Shown one piece after another: positions 53,098 to 62,053 of a stretch of DNA of 64,000 nt. The position numbers and the translations under genes were made by a program. Source of the DNA: Lichenicoccus sp963693035 (lineage in GTDB: Bacteria > Pseudomonadota > Alphaproteobacteria > Acetobacterales > Acetobacteraceae); the NCBI GenBank assembly GCA_963693035.2, contig CAXMMQ010000003.1, forward strand, positions 434,001-498,000, given 5' to 3'. The stretch's first letter is position 1, and each line of letters opens with the position of its first letter. The notes under the pieces were generated by a model. The model did not search any database, was not told where the DNA came from, and was given only the letters and a program-made list of their open reading frames with translations.

Positions 53098-53601
53098 TCA
53101 GTCCTGGGCCGGGCCGATTGCCTTCAGCTCGCCGACATGCCGCTCGACGATCCGGTGCGTCTCCGCCGCAAAGGCGCGCAGCTTCGCATCCGAACCATGC
53201 GCCGCCTCCTTCGCAAATGCCGCACCGTCCTTGGCGTGGATGTCTTCCATCGCACGCAGGTAGGCGCCGTCGAAAGCGCTCCCCAACAACGATTTCAAGT
53301 GATCGAGCTTGCCCTGGAACTGTGCATTCAATGTGGCGGGGAAGGTGATGCCGATGCCGCTCGCGATCGACTTCAGCTTGTCGCCGACCAGCATGTGGTC
53401 GTGCTGCTCGGTGTTGCCCTGGTCCCTGATATCCTGGCTCGAGCCCTGGTCGGCGGCGACCTGCCCGAGCTTCACCTCGAACATGCCGCCCTGGCTGACC
53501 TTGGCGACGAACGCCTCGTCGGTCGGCGAGGCGCCGCGGGCCACCGGCACCAGCAGGACCGCTCCAATCGCCACGGCATAGACGGTTCGGACCAGCAACA
53601 T
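53098..53601 (-). CDS. DUF4142 domain protein, exported
   Basis: A 167 aa protein with an N-terminal signal peptide (VRTVYAVAIGAVLLVPVARGA, cleavage near residue 24). The mature part is a four-helix, ferritin-like DUF4142 domain, with SPTDEAFVAKVSQGGMFEVK and later VGDKLKSIASGIG. Conserved HDHMLVGDKL and ERHVGELKAI segments supply the usual histidines. Function unknown; the family is periplasmic and often stress-associated. It lies 11 bp after the photolyase-like gene on the same strand. The start ATG at 53601 is chosen because it begins the signal peptide. Confidence 0.88.
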   Translation of the reverse strand: MLLVRTVYAVAIGAVLLVPVARGASPTDEAFVAKVSQGGMFEVKLGQVAADQGSSQDIRDQGNTEQHDHMLVGDKLKSIASGIGITFPATLNAQFQGKLDHLKSLLGSAFDGAYLRAMEDIHAKDGAAFAKEAAHGSDAKLRAFAAETHRIVERHVGELKAIGPAQD

Positions 53602-53612
53602 CGGCAGACACC

Positions 53613-55175
53613 TCAGGATGATCCGGTTGCAACGATGGCGGGAGGCTCCGGGTTCAGCGTCTCCAGGAATTGCGCCGCTTCCGCCCGCATCGCGGCGACA
53701 CGCGCCGGCTCCATGCGTGACAAGGTCCGCACCGGCATCGCCATGCGCGGGTTCGCGCCGAGCCGGCGCTCGTGGCGCGCGATGAAGTCCCAGTAGAGAA
53801 AGTTGAACGGGCAGGCGCCCTCCCCGGTCGCGCGCTTCACGTCGTAGGCGCAGGTGCCGCAATAGTCGCTCATGCGGTTGATATAGGCGCCCGACGCTGC
53901 ATAGGGCTTCGAGGCCATCACACCGCCATCGGCGAACAGCGCCATGCCGCGCACGTTCGGCATCTCGACCCACTGGTACGCGTCGGCGTACACGATCATG
54001 TACCACTCATCGACCTGGTCCGGATCGAGACCCGCGAGCAGCGCGAAATTGCCGGTGATCATCAGGCGCTGGATGTGATGCGCGTAGGCATTCTCGCGGG
54101 TGTCGCCGATGGCCTGCGCCAGGCAGTTCATCGAGGTCACGGCGGACCAGTAGAACCAGGGCAGCGGACGACGCGCGTCCAGCGCATTCTCCTGTCCGTA
54201 TTGCGGCATGCGCAGCCAGTAGATGCCGCGCACATATTCGCGCCAGCCCAGGATCTGCCGGATGAAGCCCTCGACCGCATTGAGCGGCGCGCTGCCTTCG
54301 CGCCAGGCCTGCTCGGCAACGCGGCACGCCACCAGCGGATCGAGCAGGCCGCAGTTCAACGACGTCGAGATCAGGGCATGGAACAGCACCGGATCGCCGG
54401 TGCGCATGAAATCCTGCCAGTCGCCGAACGATGCGAGACGCTCGGAGACGAAATGATCGAGTGCCAGCATCGCCTGCTCGTGCGTCACCGGCAGGTCGAA
54501 ATGCGCGGTCACGCCGAAATGGCCGCCGAACTCGCGCTCGACGAGTTCGATCACCGTCGTGGTCATCGCATCCGGCTCGAACTGCGGCGGCAGCGGCGGC
54601 CGCGTGCCGGCCGGCATGCGCTTGCGGTTCTCGGCATCGAAGTTCCAGCGTCCGCCGGCCGGCGCATCGTCATCCATCAGCACATCGTACCGGCGGCGCA
54701 TTTCGCGGTAGAAGAATTCCATGCGCAACTCGCGCCGGCCTTCCGCCCAGTGCCGGAACTGGCCGTGCGAGCACAGGAACCGCGCATCGCCGGCGATCTC
54801 GACCGGGAGGCCGGCTGCCTGCTGCCATCCTGCCATGTCCTGCATCAGCCGCCACTCGCCGGCCTCGGTGACGACAACCCTCTGCGGTGAGAAGCGCCGC
54901 ACGGCCCGCAGCATCTCGCCGCGCAGCGAGTGCGTGTTGTCGGGATCGTCGAGCTGGACATAATCGACGCGCACGCCACGCGCGCGCAGCCGGTCGGCGA
55001 AATGCCGCATCGCCGAGAGCACCAGCACGATCTTCTTTTTGTGGTGCCGGACATACGTGCATTCGTCGCGCACCTCCGCCATCAGCACCCGGTCATGCGC
55101 CGGATCGAGGTTGTCGAGGGAGGTGATGGTGTCGGAGAGCTGGTCGCCGAGGACCATCCGCAGCGTGTGCACCAT
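53613..55175 (-). CDS. phrB: Cryptochrome/photolyase-family protein, FeS type (prokaryotic 6-4 photolyase group)
   Basis: A 520 aa flavoprotein of the FeS-BCP/CryPro group. The N-terminal antenna-binding domain starts RMVLGDQLSDTITSLDNLDP. The helical FAD-binding domain includes GWREYVRGIYWLRMPQYG and the long histidine-bearing AYAHHIQRLMITGNFALLAGLDP segment. Near the C-terminus, cysteines in SDYCGTCAYDVKRATGEGACPFN are candidate 4Fe-4S ligands. Members repair (6-4) photoproducts or act as blue-light sensors. It precedes the DUF4142 gene and follows Smr by 12 bp on the same strand. Confidence 0.93.
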   Translation of the reverse strand: MVHTLRMVLGDQLSDTITSLDNLDPAHDRVLMAEVRDECTYVRHHKKKIVLVLSAMRHFADRLRARGVRVDYVQLDDPDNTHSLRGEMLRAVRRFSPQRVVVTEAGEWRLMQDMAGWQQAAGLPVEIAGDARFLCSHGQFRHWAEGRRELRMEFFYREMRRRYDVLMDDDAPAGGRWNFDAENRKRMPAGTRPPLPPQFEPDAMTTTVIELVEREFGGHFGVTAHFDLPVTHEQAMLALDHFVSERLASFGDWQDFMRTGDPVLFHALISTSLNCGLLDPLVACRVAEQAWREGSAPLNAVEGFIRQILGWREYVRGIYWLRMPQYGQENALDARRPLPWFYWSAVTSMNCLAQAIGDTRENAYAHHIQRLMITGNFALLAGLDPDQVDEWYMIVYADAYQWVEMPNVRGMALFADGGVMASKPYAASGAYINRMSDYCGTCAYDVKRATGEGACPFNFLYWDFIARHERRLGANPRMAMPVRTLSRMEPARVAAMRAEAAQFLETLNPEPPAIVATGSS

Positions 55176-55187
55176 CTTCGGAATTTC

Positions 55188-55742
55188 CTACCGGCTCTTG
55201 TTCACCCGCCGCCGCAGCAACACGCGCACCGAACCCGGGTTGCCAGGATGCGGATGCACCGCCGCCAGCACCAGGTGACGCAGGTCCTGCCGGCTCAGCC
55301 AGAACGGCAGCTCGCGCCGCAGGATGCCGCCCTCCTGGCCGGAGCCGACGCCGGTGATGATCTCGACGCAGCGCAGCCGTTCTGCCTGCGCGCGCAGCAG
55401 GAAGCCGTGCAGCGCGGTAAAGGCGGCCTGGGCGGTGCGACCGTGCAGGTCGAGCGTCCGTTCGGCCCGCAGCCGGCCGTTCGACAGCTGGCGCCAGCTG
55501 GTGTCGTCGAGACCCGGCTGCCGCCGTCCGACCTCGACCATCTGCGCCATCGCCACCGTCTGCGGACGCGGCTTGTGGGTGTTGGTCGCCGGAGCGGGCA
55601 CCGGTGCGGGGGGAGGGTCCGGCGTCGGTGGCGGCAGCACGGGCGCCACACTGGGCGCAGGCGCCCGTCCCTTCAGCGGCCTGATCTCCTGGGTCACGAT
55701 CTCCCAGAGCTGGCGCTCGCTCTCCCTGAGGCTCCGCGCCAT
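55188..55742 (-). CDS. Smr-domain protein (MutS2-type Smr endonuclease domain)
   Basis: A 184 aa protein with a proline-rich N-terminal half (about 25-75) and a C-terminal Smr domain (about 95-180). The LDLHGRTAQAAFTAL motif and later EIITGVGSGQEGG-HxGLGxG-like turn are present, and a RELPFWLS segment precedes the end. Smr domains nick DNA or RNA in other proteins. The ATG at 55742 is preferred over an in-frame TTG two codons earlier. It is divergent from the membrane protein at 55748, with only 5 bp between the starts. Confidence 0.9.
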   Translation of the reverse strand: MARSLRESERQLWEIVTQEIRPLKGRAPAPSVAPVLPPPTPDPPPAPVPAPATNTHKPRPQTVAMAQMVEVGRRQPGLDDTSWRQLSNGRLRAERTLDLHGRTAQAAFTALHGFLLRAQAERLRCVEIITGVGSGQEGGILRRELPFWLSRQDLRHLVLAAVHPHPGNPGSVRVLLRRRVNKSR

Positions 55743-55747
55743 GAACA

Positions 55748-57238
55748 ATGCCGTCTCCCACTCGATGCCCGCATGGTCTCACGCGGGCCGGGTCGCCGCA
55801 AAGCGTGGCAGGGTGGACCATCGGCCGTGCCCGCCGTACAGACGGTCAGGTGCGCCACCAGCCCGCCCCTGCCCTGCTCGCGATCCTGGCGGTGCTGTCG
55901 CTGCTCTGGCCGCGTGCGGCGGTGACGGCGCTGTCGAGCTACGACCAGCGCTTCTATCTCGGCATCGCCTACGACCTGCGCCAGCACGGCACCTTCACCG
56001 ACGGCTTCTCCTATGCCGGCGGCGGCCCAGACACGATCCGACCGCCCGGGATGCGGTTCGCCCCGCTCTACCCGGTGCTGCTCGCCGCCACCGCCGGCAT
56101 CGATCCAGGCCTGCACGCCGGCATCGCCTGCGTCGAGGCCACCGCCGGCCGCGACGCCGGCTGTCCGCGCCGGGCTCCGGTGATCCGCCTCATGCAGTTC
56201 GCGATGCTGGCGGCCTTCTACTGGATGCTCTGGATTGCCACCGCGCATGCGCTGCGCTCGTGCCGCGCCGCCTGGACCGGGCTCGCCATCGGGCTGCTCG
56301 CCGCACCGCTGCTGCTGCTGTCGGTGAACACGCTGATGACCGAGACGCTGAGCCTGGTGCTGTCGACGTCCGCATGCACGCTCGCGGCCGAGGCCTTGCA
56401 GCGTCCGTCCGCGGGCCGATGGCGCTGGTGGGCGGCCGCCGGCGTCACGCTGGGCCTCGACATCCTCAGCCGCCCCGCCTTCCTCTATCTGTTCTACGCG
56501 TCGGTGCTCTGCGCCGCCGCGATGCTCCTGGTGCGGCCGACGATGCGGCGCGGCGTGGTCAGCGCAGCCGCCGCGTTCACGGCCGGTACCGCGCTGCCGG
56601 TGCTGCCCTGGATCGCCCGCAACGCCGTCGTGCTGCACCGCCCGGCGCTCAGCTTCGGCTACGCCTCGCACACGCTGGTGCAGCGCATCGCCTTCGACGC
56701 CATGACGACGCGCGAGTACGGGCTGAGCTTCGTCTGCTGGCTGCCGGACGGCTCCGGCCTCGGCCGGCTGATCGCCGGGCGCCAGGCCTGCGACCGCTTC
56801 GGCTGGGACGAGCATCCGGACAGCTTCTACTCGATCGGCAACGGTCCGCTGATGCAGCAGACCCTCGCCGCCTCAGGCGGCTGGCCGCACCACATGGGCT
56901 ATCTCGTGCAGCACTACCTGCTGGCCGAACCGCTTCGCCACCTGCTCGTCTCGATCCCGCTGGCGCTGCGAGGGATGTATGTGAACCACTGGTGGGGCGT
57001 GCTGCTGGCGCCGGTCAGCGTCTGGGCGATGACCAAGGCCTGGAGGAGCCGGAACTGGCCGGTGCTGCTGCTCAGCCTGCCGGCGTGGTTCCTGCTGGCT
57101 TTCAACGCCGTCGTCGCCGTCAACCAGCCGCGCTACAACCTGCTGCTGGTGCTGCCGTTCTCGCTGGCCGGGGCGTTGCTGTGCGAGCGCCTGCTGGCGT
57201 CCCGGGCCGGGGCAACCTTGCCGGCACCCGTCTCGTAA
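55748..57238 (+). CDS. Polytopic membrane protein, probable GT-C-type glycosyltransferase
   Basis: Up to 496 aa with about 10-11 hydrophobic segments. After the first helix comes a conserved SSYDQRFYLGIAYDLRQHGT loop with an aspartate. Later loops include GGGPDTIRPPGMRFAPLYP and a tail NQPRYNLLLVLPFSLAGALL. These resemble ArnT/GT39-type polyprenyl-phosphate-sugar transferases. The first ~34 codons from ATG 55748 look unlike coding sequence; GTG 55850 is a plausible alternative start. Substrate unknown. Confidence 0.75.
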   Translation: MPSPTRCPHGLTRAGSPQSVAGWTIGRARRTDGQVRHQPAPALLAILAVLSLLWPRAAVTALSSYDQRFYLGIAYDLRQHGTFTDGFSYAGGGPDTIRPPGMRFAPLYPVLLAATAGIDPGLHAGIACVEATAGRDAGCPRRAPVIRLMQFAMLAAFYWMLWIATAHALRSCRAAWTGLAIGLLAAPLLLLSVNTLMTETLSLVLSTSACTLAAEALQRPSAGRWRWWAAAGVTLGLDILSRPAFLYLFYASVLCAAAMLLVRPTMRRGVVSAAAAFTAGTALPVLPWIARNAVVLHRPALSFGYASHTLVQRIAFDAMTTREYGLSFVCWLPDGSGLGRLIAGRQACDRFGWDEHPDSFYSIGNGPLMQQTLAASGGWPHHMGYLVQHYLLAEPLRHLLVSIPLALRGMYVNHWWGVLLAPVSVWAMTKAWRSRNWPVLLLSLPAWFLLAFNAVVAVNQPRYNLLLVLPFSLAGALLCERLLASRAGATLPAPVS

Positions 57239-57292
57239 CGACAGGATGGTCGCCGGACCCGGCTGCCAGCAACCAAGGGAGAGACAGCGACC

Positions 57293-57751
57293 ATGAGCAT
57301 CTTCGGCTCGATCATGTCCAAAATCTTCAGCCATCCGGCCGCCGCGGCAGCGCCGTCCGAGCAGCCCACCCCGACCGACACCGCCTCCGGTGCGGCGCCG
57401 ACACCCGGCGCGGTCACGCCCGCCGCGGCGCCGGATGGCGTCCCCGCCGCACCCACGACCGCCTCGCCGGTCGCGACCACGGCGGCGCCGGCGCCGGTCG
57501 ATGTCGAGGCGGTGCTCACCGACCTCTCATCCAAGAACCCGCAGGAGCTGCACTGGCAGACCTCGATCGTCGACCTGCTGAAGCTGCTCGACCTCGACAG
57601 CAGCCTGCAATCGCGCACGGCGCTTGCCCACGAGCTGAGCTACACCGGCGACACCAATGATTCCGCCTCGATGAACATCTGGCTGCACAAGGAGGTCATG
57701 ACCAAGCTCACCGAGAATGGCGGCAAGGTTCCGGACGACCTCAAGGGCTGA
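57293..57751 (+). CDS. DUF3597 domain protein
   Basis: A 152 aa cytoplasmic protein. The N-terminus MSIFGSIMSKIFSHP is typical of the family. It is followed by an alanine/proline/threonine-rich spacer (about 16-70) and the DUF3597 domain (about 72-150) with WQTSIVDLLKLLDLDSSLQSR and SMNIWLHKEVMTKLTENGGKVP. The family has no known function but resembles LysM-adjacent stress proteins. It ends convergently 5 bp from the RND permease gene. Confidence 0.9.
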   Translation: MSIFGSIMSKIFSHPAAAAAPSEQPTPTDTASGAAPTPGAVTPAAAPDGVPAAPTTASPVATTAAPAPVDVEAVLTDLSSKNPQELHWQTSIVDLLKLLDLDSSLQSRTALAHELSYTGDTNDSASMNIWLHKEVMTKLTENGGKVPDDLKG

Positions 57752-57756
57752 TCGCC

Positions 57757-60700
57757 TCAGCCGAGTTCGAGGACATGCTCCCGGGCGGCCTGTCCGGGAG
57801 CATGCCGGCGCGAGCCATGCTGGCCTGCGAGCAGCATGTATACCGCTGGCAGCACGAACAGGGTGAACAGCGTGCCGATCGACAGGCCCGACGCGATCAC
57901 CAGCCCCATGACGTAGCGTGACGCCGCCCCGGCGCCGGTCGCGAACACCAGCGGCAGCACGCCGAGCACCATCGCAGCCGTGGTCATCAGGATCGGGCGC
58001 AGCCGCAGCAGGCAGGCGCGCTCGATCGCCTCGCGCTTGGACAGGCCAAGCAACTGCTGCTCGTTGGCGACCTCCACGATCAGGATGCCGTGCTTGCTGA
58101 TCAGCCCCATCAGCGTCACCAGGCCGACCTCGGTGAACAAGTTGAGGCTGGCGCCGCCGACGCCGAGCCAGACGAACAGCAGGGCGCCGGCGATCGACAT
58201 CGGCACCGAGACCAGGATGATCAGCGGGTCGCGCAGGCTCTCGAACAGCGCCGCCAACGCCAGGTAGGTGACCACGATGGCGAGCGCGAAGGTTGTCGCG
58301 AAGCCGCCGCTCTCCTGCACGAACTGCCGCAGCGGCCCGACGGTGTCGATGCCGTAGCCGCTTGGCAGCGTGTCTCGCGCCAGCTTCTGCAGGTACGCAT
58401 AGGCCTGCGCCTGGGTCACGCCCGGCATCGGCACCGCGCTCACCGTGGTGGCGTTGAGCTGCTGGAAGTGCGCGATCGATTCCGGAGACACCGAGGTCCG
58501 GATGCTCGCGACCGACGACAGCGGCACCGAGACGCCGTTCACGACGGTGATCGGATAGTCCAGGATCTGCGACGGGTTCAACCGGAACTGCCGCCCGACC
58601 AGAGGCTCGACCTTGTACGAACGCTGGCCGCTGGAGAAGAAGCCGGCATAGTTGTCGCCAAGCAGGGCATTCAGCGTGTTGCCGACATCGCTCATGCTGA
58701 TCCCCAGCGTCGACAGCTTCTCGCGGTCGATCACGATCGTCGCCTGCGGCTGGTCGATCTTGAGGTCCTTTTCCGCGTAGGCAAACAGGCCGCTGGCGCG
58801 CACCCGGCCCAAAAAGGCTTCGGACACCGTGTTGAGGGCCGCGACATTGCCAGTGCCCTCGATCACGAGGCCGATCGGCAGGCCGTTGGACCCTGGCAGA
58901 TAGGGCGGCACATAGACCGCCATCTCGGAGCCGGCGACCTGCGTCAATGCCTGCTGTATCTCGTCGGCGACGGTCGCCGTGCTGCGATGGCGCTGCGACC
59001 ACGGCTTCAGCACCACGCCATCATCGTAGGCGGGCGGCTGCATCGTGTGCCAGAAGCCGCGGCCCTCCTTCGGTGCACCAAGGATGTCGGTGATCTGCCT
59101 GTTGTACAGCTCCATCTGGTCGAGGGTCGCGTTCGCGCTGACCTGCCCGCTGATACGCATGAACCCCTGGTCCTCGGGTGGCGACAGCTCGGCCTTCGAT
59201 CCGGTGTACAGGAACCAGATGCTGACCAGTACGGCGAGCCCGAACGCGAGCACCAACGGCCGCAGGTCCAGCGAAACCCGCAGCATGGCCATGTAGAGAC
59301 GCTGCACGCGCTCGAGCGCCGCCTCGGCCATCATCTCCATCCGGCCGACGCCGCCGCCGATGCGTGGCCGGAGCAGCCGCGAGCACATCATCGGCGAGAG
59401 CGTCAGCGCCAGCAATGCGGACACGGTCACCGAGCCGGCCAACGTGAAGGCGAACTCGGTGAACAAGGCGCCGGTCAGGCCGCCCTGCAGCCCGACCGGG
59501 ACGTAGGCAGCGATTAGCACCACCGTCATTGCAACGATCGGCAGGGCGAGCTCGCGCGACGCCAGCACCGCGGCTGCCAGCGGCCGCATGCCGCCGGCGA
59601 CATGACGGTTCACATTCTCGACCACGATGATGGCGTCGTCCACCACCAGCCCAGTCGCCAGCACCAGCGCCAGCAATGTCAGGAGGTTGATGGAAAACCC
59701 CATCACCGACATCATCGCAAAGGTGCCGATCAGCGACAGCGGGATCGTCACCACCGGGATCAGCACCGAGCGTGGCGATCCCAGAAAGGCGAACACCACC
59801 AGCGAGACGATCAGCAGCGCCTCCGCCAGCGTCACTACGACCTCGTGCACGGAGCTTTTGATATACTCGCCGGCATCGTGCAGGATCTCGAGCTTGATCG
59901 CCGGCGGCATCTGCGCCTGGATCTCGGCAATGCGCGCGCGCACCGCGGTCGCGAGTGAAAGGGCATTGGCCGAAGGCGTGGGCTTGATCCCGATATAGAT
60001 GCCCTGGTGACCGTTGGCGATCACCTCGAAATTATCAGGATCGGAGCCGAACGCGACCCGCGCCACGTCGCTTAGCCGGATGATGCGGTTGCCTTTCTGG
60101 CGCACCACGAGGTTGCGGAACTGGTCGACGCTGTGCAGCCCGGAATTGATGTCGAGGACAACCTGGGTCATGCCGCCAAGGGTCTGGCCGGCGCCGGACA
60201 CGAAGTTGTTGGCCACCAGTGCGTTCTGCACGTCGAGGCCGGTCAAGCCGTAGGCTGCGAGCTTCTGCGGGTTGAGCCAGGCCCGCATGACGATGCTCGG
60301 CCCGCCCTCGACATCGACCTGCTGCACGCCAGCGACCGCCTGCAGCCTTGGCGCCACCAGGCGGTGCACGTAGTCGGCGACCTGCGCCGGGCTGAGCACG
60401 TCGCTGCTGACGCCGAGATCCAGCACCTCGTTGCCACCCGAGTAGAGCGTGATCGAGGATGCCTGCACCCCCTGCGGCAACTGCGACGTCACCGAGCTGA
60501 CATAGGACTGCACCTCGGCGAGCGCGCGCGTCGGGTCGTAGTTCAGCAGCAGGTGGACGGTGATGTCGCTCAGGCTGGTGGTGCTCGACGACGTCATGTA
60601 GTCGATGCCCTGGGTCTGGGCGATCGCGGCCTCGAGCGGCGTGGTGATGAAGCCCGCGACGGTGGCCGGGTCGGCGCCGTAGTCCGAGGTCTGGATCTCG

Positions 60701-60834
60701 ATCGTGCCGGAAACGGTGAACGGGAACTGCATGACCGGCAGCGCCTGCTCGGCGCGCAGGCCGAACACCAGCACCAGCGCCGAGATCACGCAGGCCAGCA
60801 CCGGTCGGCGGATGAAAAGCTCGGTCAGATGCAT
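57757..60834 (-). CDS. RND multidrug efflux permease (HAE-1 family)
   Basis: A 1,025 aa proton-driven inner-membrane pump of the AcrB/MdtB type with 12 transmembrane segments and two large periplasmic loops. The N-terminus FIRRPVLACVISALVLVFG is helix 1. Helix 4 carries the proton-relay aspartates in GLVVDDAIIVVENVNRH. The second half has GLISKHGILIVEVANE at the equivalent position of helix 10. It is the last gene of a three-gene minus-strand operon, outer channel-adaptor-pump, 30 bp after the adaptor. No dedicated regulator is visible next to it. Confidence 0.96.
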   Translation of the reverse strand: MHLTELFIRRPVLACVISALVLVFGLRAEQALPVMQFPFTVSGTIEIQTSDYGADPATVAGFITTPLEAAIAQTQGIDYMTSSSTTSLSDITVHLLLNYDPTRALAEVQSYVSSVTSQLPQGVQASSITLYSGGNEVLDLGVSSDVLSPAQVADYVHRLVAPRLQAVAGVQQVDVEGGPSIVMRAWLNPQKLAAYGLTGLDVQNALVANNFVSGAGQTLGGMTQVVLDINSGLHSVDQFRNLVVRQKGNRIIRLSDVARVAFGSDPDNFEVIANGHQGIYIGIKPTPSANALSLATAVRARIAEIQAQMPPAIKLEILHDAGEYIKSSVHEVVVTLAEALLIVSLVVFAFLGSPRSVLIPVVTIPLSLIGTFAMMSVMGFSINLLTLLALVLATGLVVDDAIIVVENVNRHVAGGMRPLAAAVLASRELALPIVAMTVVLIAAYVPVGLQGGLTGALFTEFAFTLAGSVTVSALLALTLSPMMCSRLLRPRIGGGVGRMEMMAEAALERVQRLYMAMLRVSLDLRPLVLAFGLAVLVSIWFLYTGSKAELSPPEDQGFMRISGQVSANATLDQMELYNRQITDILGAPKEGRGFWHTMQPPAYDDGVVLKPWSQRHRSTATVADEIQQALTQVAGSEMAVYVPPYLPGSNGLPIGLVIEGTGNVAALNTVSEAFLGRVRASGLFAYAEKDLKIDQPQATIVIDREKLSTLGISMSDVGNTLNALLGDNYAGFFSSGQRSYKVEPLVGRQFRLNPSQILDYPITVVNGVSVPLSSVASIRTSVSPESIAHFQQLNATTVSAVPMPGVTQAQAYAYLQKLARDTLPSGYGIDTVGPLRQFVQESGGFATTFALAIVVTYLALAALFESLRDPLIILVSVPMSIAGALLFVWLGVGGASLNLFTEVGLVTLMGLISKHGILIVEVANEQQLLGLSKREAIERACLLRLRPILMTTAAMVLGVLPLVFATGAGAASRYVMGLVIASGLSIGTLFTLFVLPAVYMLLAGQHGSRRHAPGQAAREHVLELG

Positions 60835-60864
60835 GAGGTCAGCTCCTTCGCACCGGGCAGGACA

Positions 60865-62007
60865 TCACTCATCCACCGGCTGCGGCTGGGCTTCGTTGCC
60901 CGGCTGCACGAGATTGTTGACCACGGCCGTAATCCCGTCACGCAGCTTGACCTGGCCCGCGGTCACGACGATCTCGCCCGCCTTCAGGCCGCGCAGGATC
61001 GAAACCTGGTCGCCGCGAGCAGGCCCGGTCTGCACCACCCGCGTCTGCACGGTGAAACGGCCGGCATAGCGGTCGCCCGTTGCCGCGGGCTTCGACGGCC
61101 GCAGCACATAGACGAAGTCGCCATAGGGATTGTAGCTGATTGCCGCCTGCGGCAGCGTCAGCAGCGTACGCGGCGCGCCGGTCTCGATCTCGACCACCGC
61201 GAACATGCCCGGCAGCAGCGCATGGTCGTGGTTGTCGAGCTGCGCGCGGACCATCACCATCCGGCTGGCGCTGTCCACCCGGCTGTTGATCGAGCTGATC
61301 CGGGCCACGAACACCCGCCCCGGCCAGGCATCGACACGCACGTCGGCGATCTGCCCCGGCTGCAGTTGCGACAGCGCCTGCTGCTGGATGTTGAAATCGA
61401 CATAGATCGGGTCGAGCGCCTGCAACGTCACGATCGGCGTGCCGGCGGTAAGATACTGCCCCACATCGACCAGCCGCACGCCGATGCGGCCGGCGAACGG
61501 CGCGCGCACGATCTTCTCGACCATGACCGCCTTGAAGCCGGTCACCTGGGCCTGGTCGGAGTGCCACGTGCTCTCGTCGGCATCCAGCGTCGCCCGGCTG
61601 ATCGCCTGGGCGTCGAACTGGCGCCGGTCGCGGGCGAGGTTGGCGGCGGCGAGGTCGGCGGCCGCCTGGTACTGCGCGAGGCGCGCCTCGTCGTCATCGG
61701 CGCGCAGCCGCAGCAGCACGGCGCCGGCGGCGACGTCCTGCCCCGAGGTGAACGAGATACTGTCCACGATGCCGCTGACCTCGGCAGACATGTCGGCCCC
61801 CTGCACGGCACGCACCTCCCCGGTCGCGCGCAACTGAGTCTGCCACGGGAGCGGCTGCACCATGGTCGCCGACACCGTTTCCGCCGGCTCGCCGCCGGCC
61901 CCGGAGGCCGCCGGCCGGCTGCTGGCCAGCCCGTGCCGCTGCCAGTAGATCGCGCCGCCGGCCAGCACCAGGATGAGCGGCAGCAAGTAGAGCAGCTTCC
62001 TCAGCAT
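60865..62007 (-). CDS. RND efflux periplasmic adaptor (MFP/HlyD family)
   Basis: A 380 aa adaptor. The N-terminal helix LLYLLPLILVLAGGAIYW (about 4-22) is the anchor or signal. A lipoyl domain (about 65-100, with SGIVDSISFTSGQDVAAG) encloses a short alpha-helical hairpin (about 100-150). The second half-motif follows (IVRAPFAGRIGVRLVDVGQ), then a beta-barrel (about 180-260) and a membrane-proximal domain. The layout is that of the AcrA/MexA-type adaptors for RND pumps, with a short hairpin. It lies 46 bp after the outer-membrane gene and 30 bp before the pump. Confidence 0.93.
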   Translation of the reverse strand: MLRKLLYLLPLILVLAGGAIYWQRHGLASSRPAASGAGGEPAETVSATMVQPLPWQTQLRATGEVRAVQGADMSAEVSGIVDSISFTSGQDVAAGAVLLRLRADDDEARLAQYQAAADLAAANLARDRRQFDAQAISRATLDADESTWHSDQAQVTGFKAVMVEKIVRAPFAGRIGVRLVDVGQYLTAGTPIVTLQALDPIYVDFNIQQQALSQLQPGQIADVRVDAWPGRVFVARISSINSRVDSASRMVMVRAQLDNHDHALLPGMFAVVEIETGAPRTLLTLPQAAISYNPYGDFVYVLRPSKPAATGDRYAGRFTVQTRVVQTGPARGDQVSILRGLKAGEIVVTAGQVKLRDGITAVVNNLVQPGNEAQPQPVDE

Positions 62008-62053
62008 GGGCGCCTCTGGCCTTTCGGGAACGTGACTTCGGGCATGATCGGCA

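Noticed and set aside
57527..59002. A 491-codon minus-strand frame within the RND permease
   Set aside because: Same-strand alternative frame of a certain RND gene; no domain of its own.
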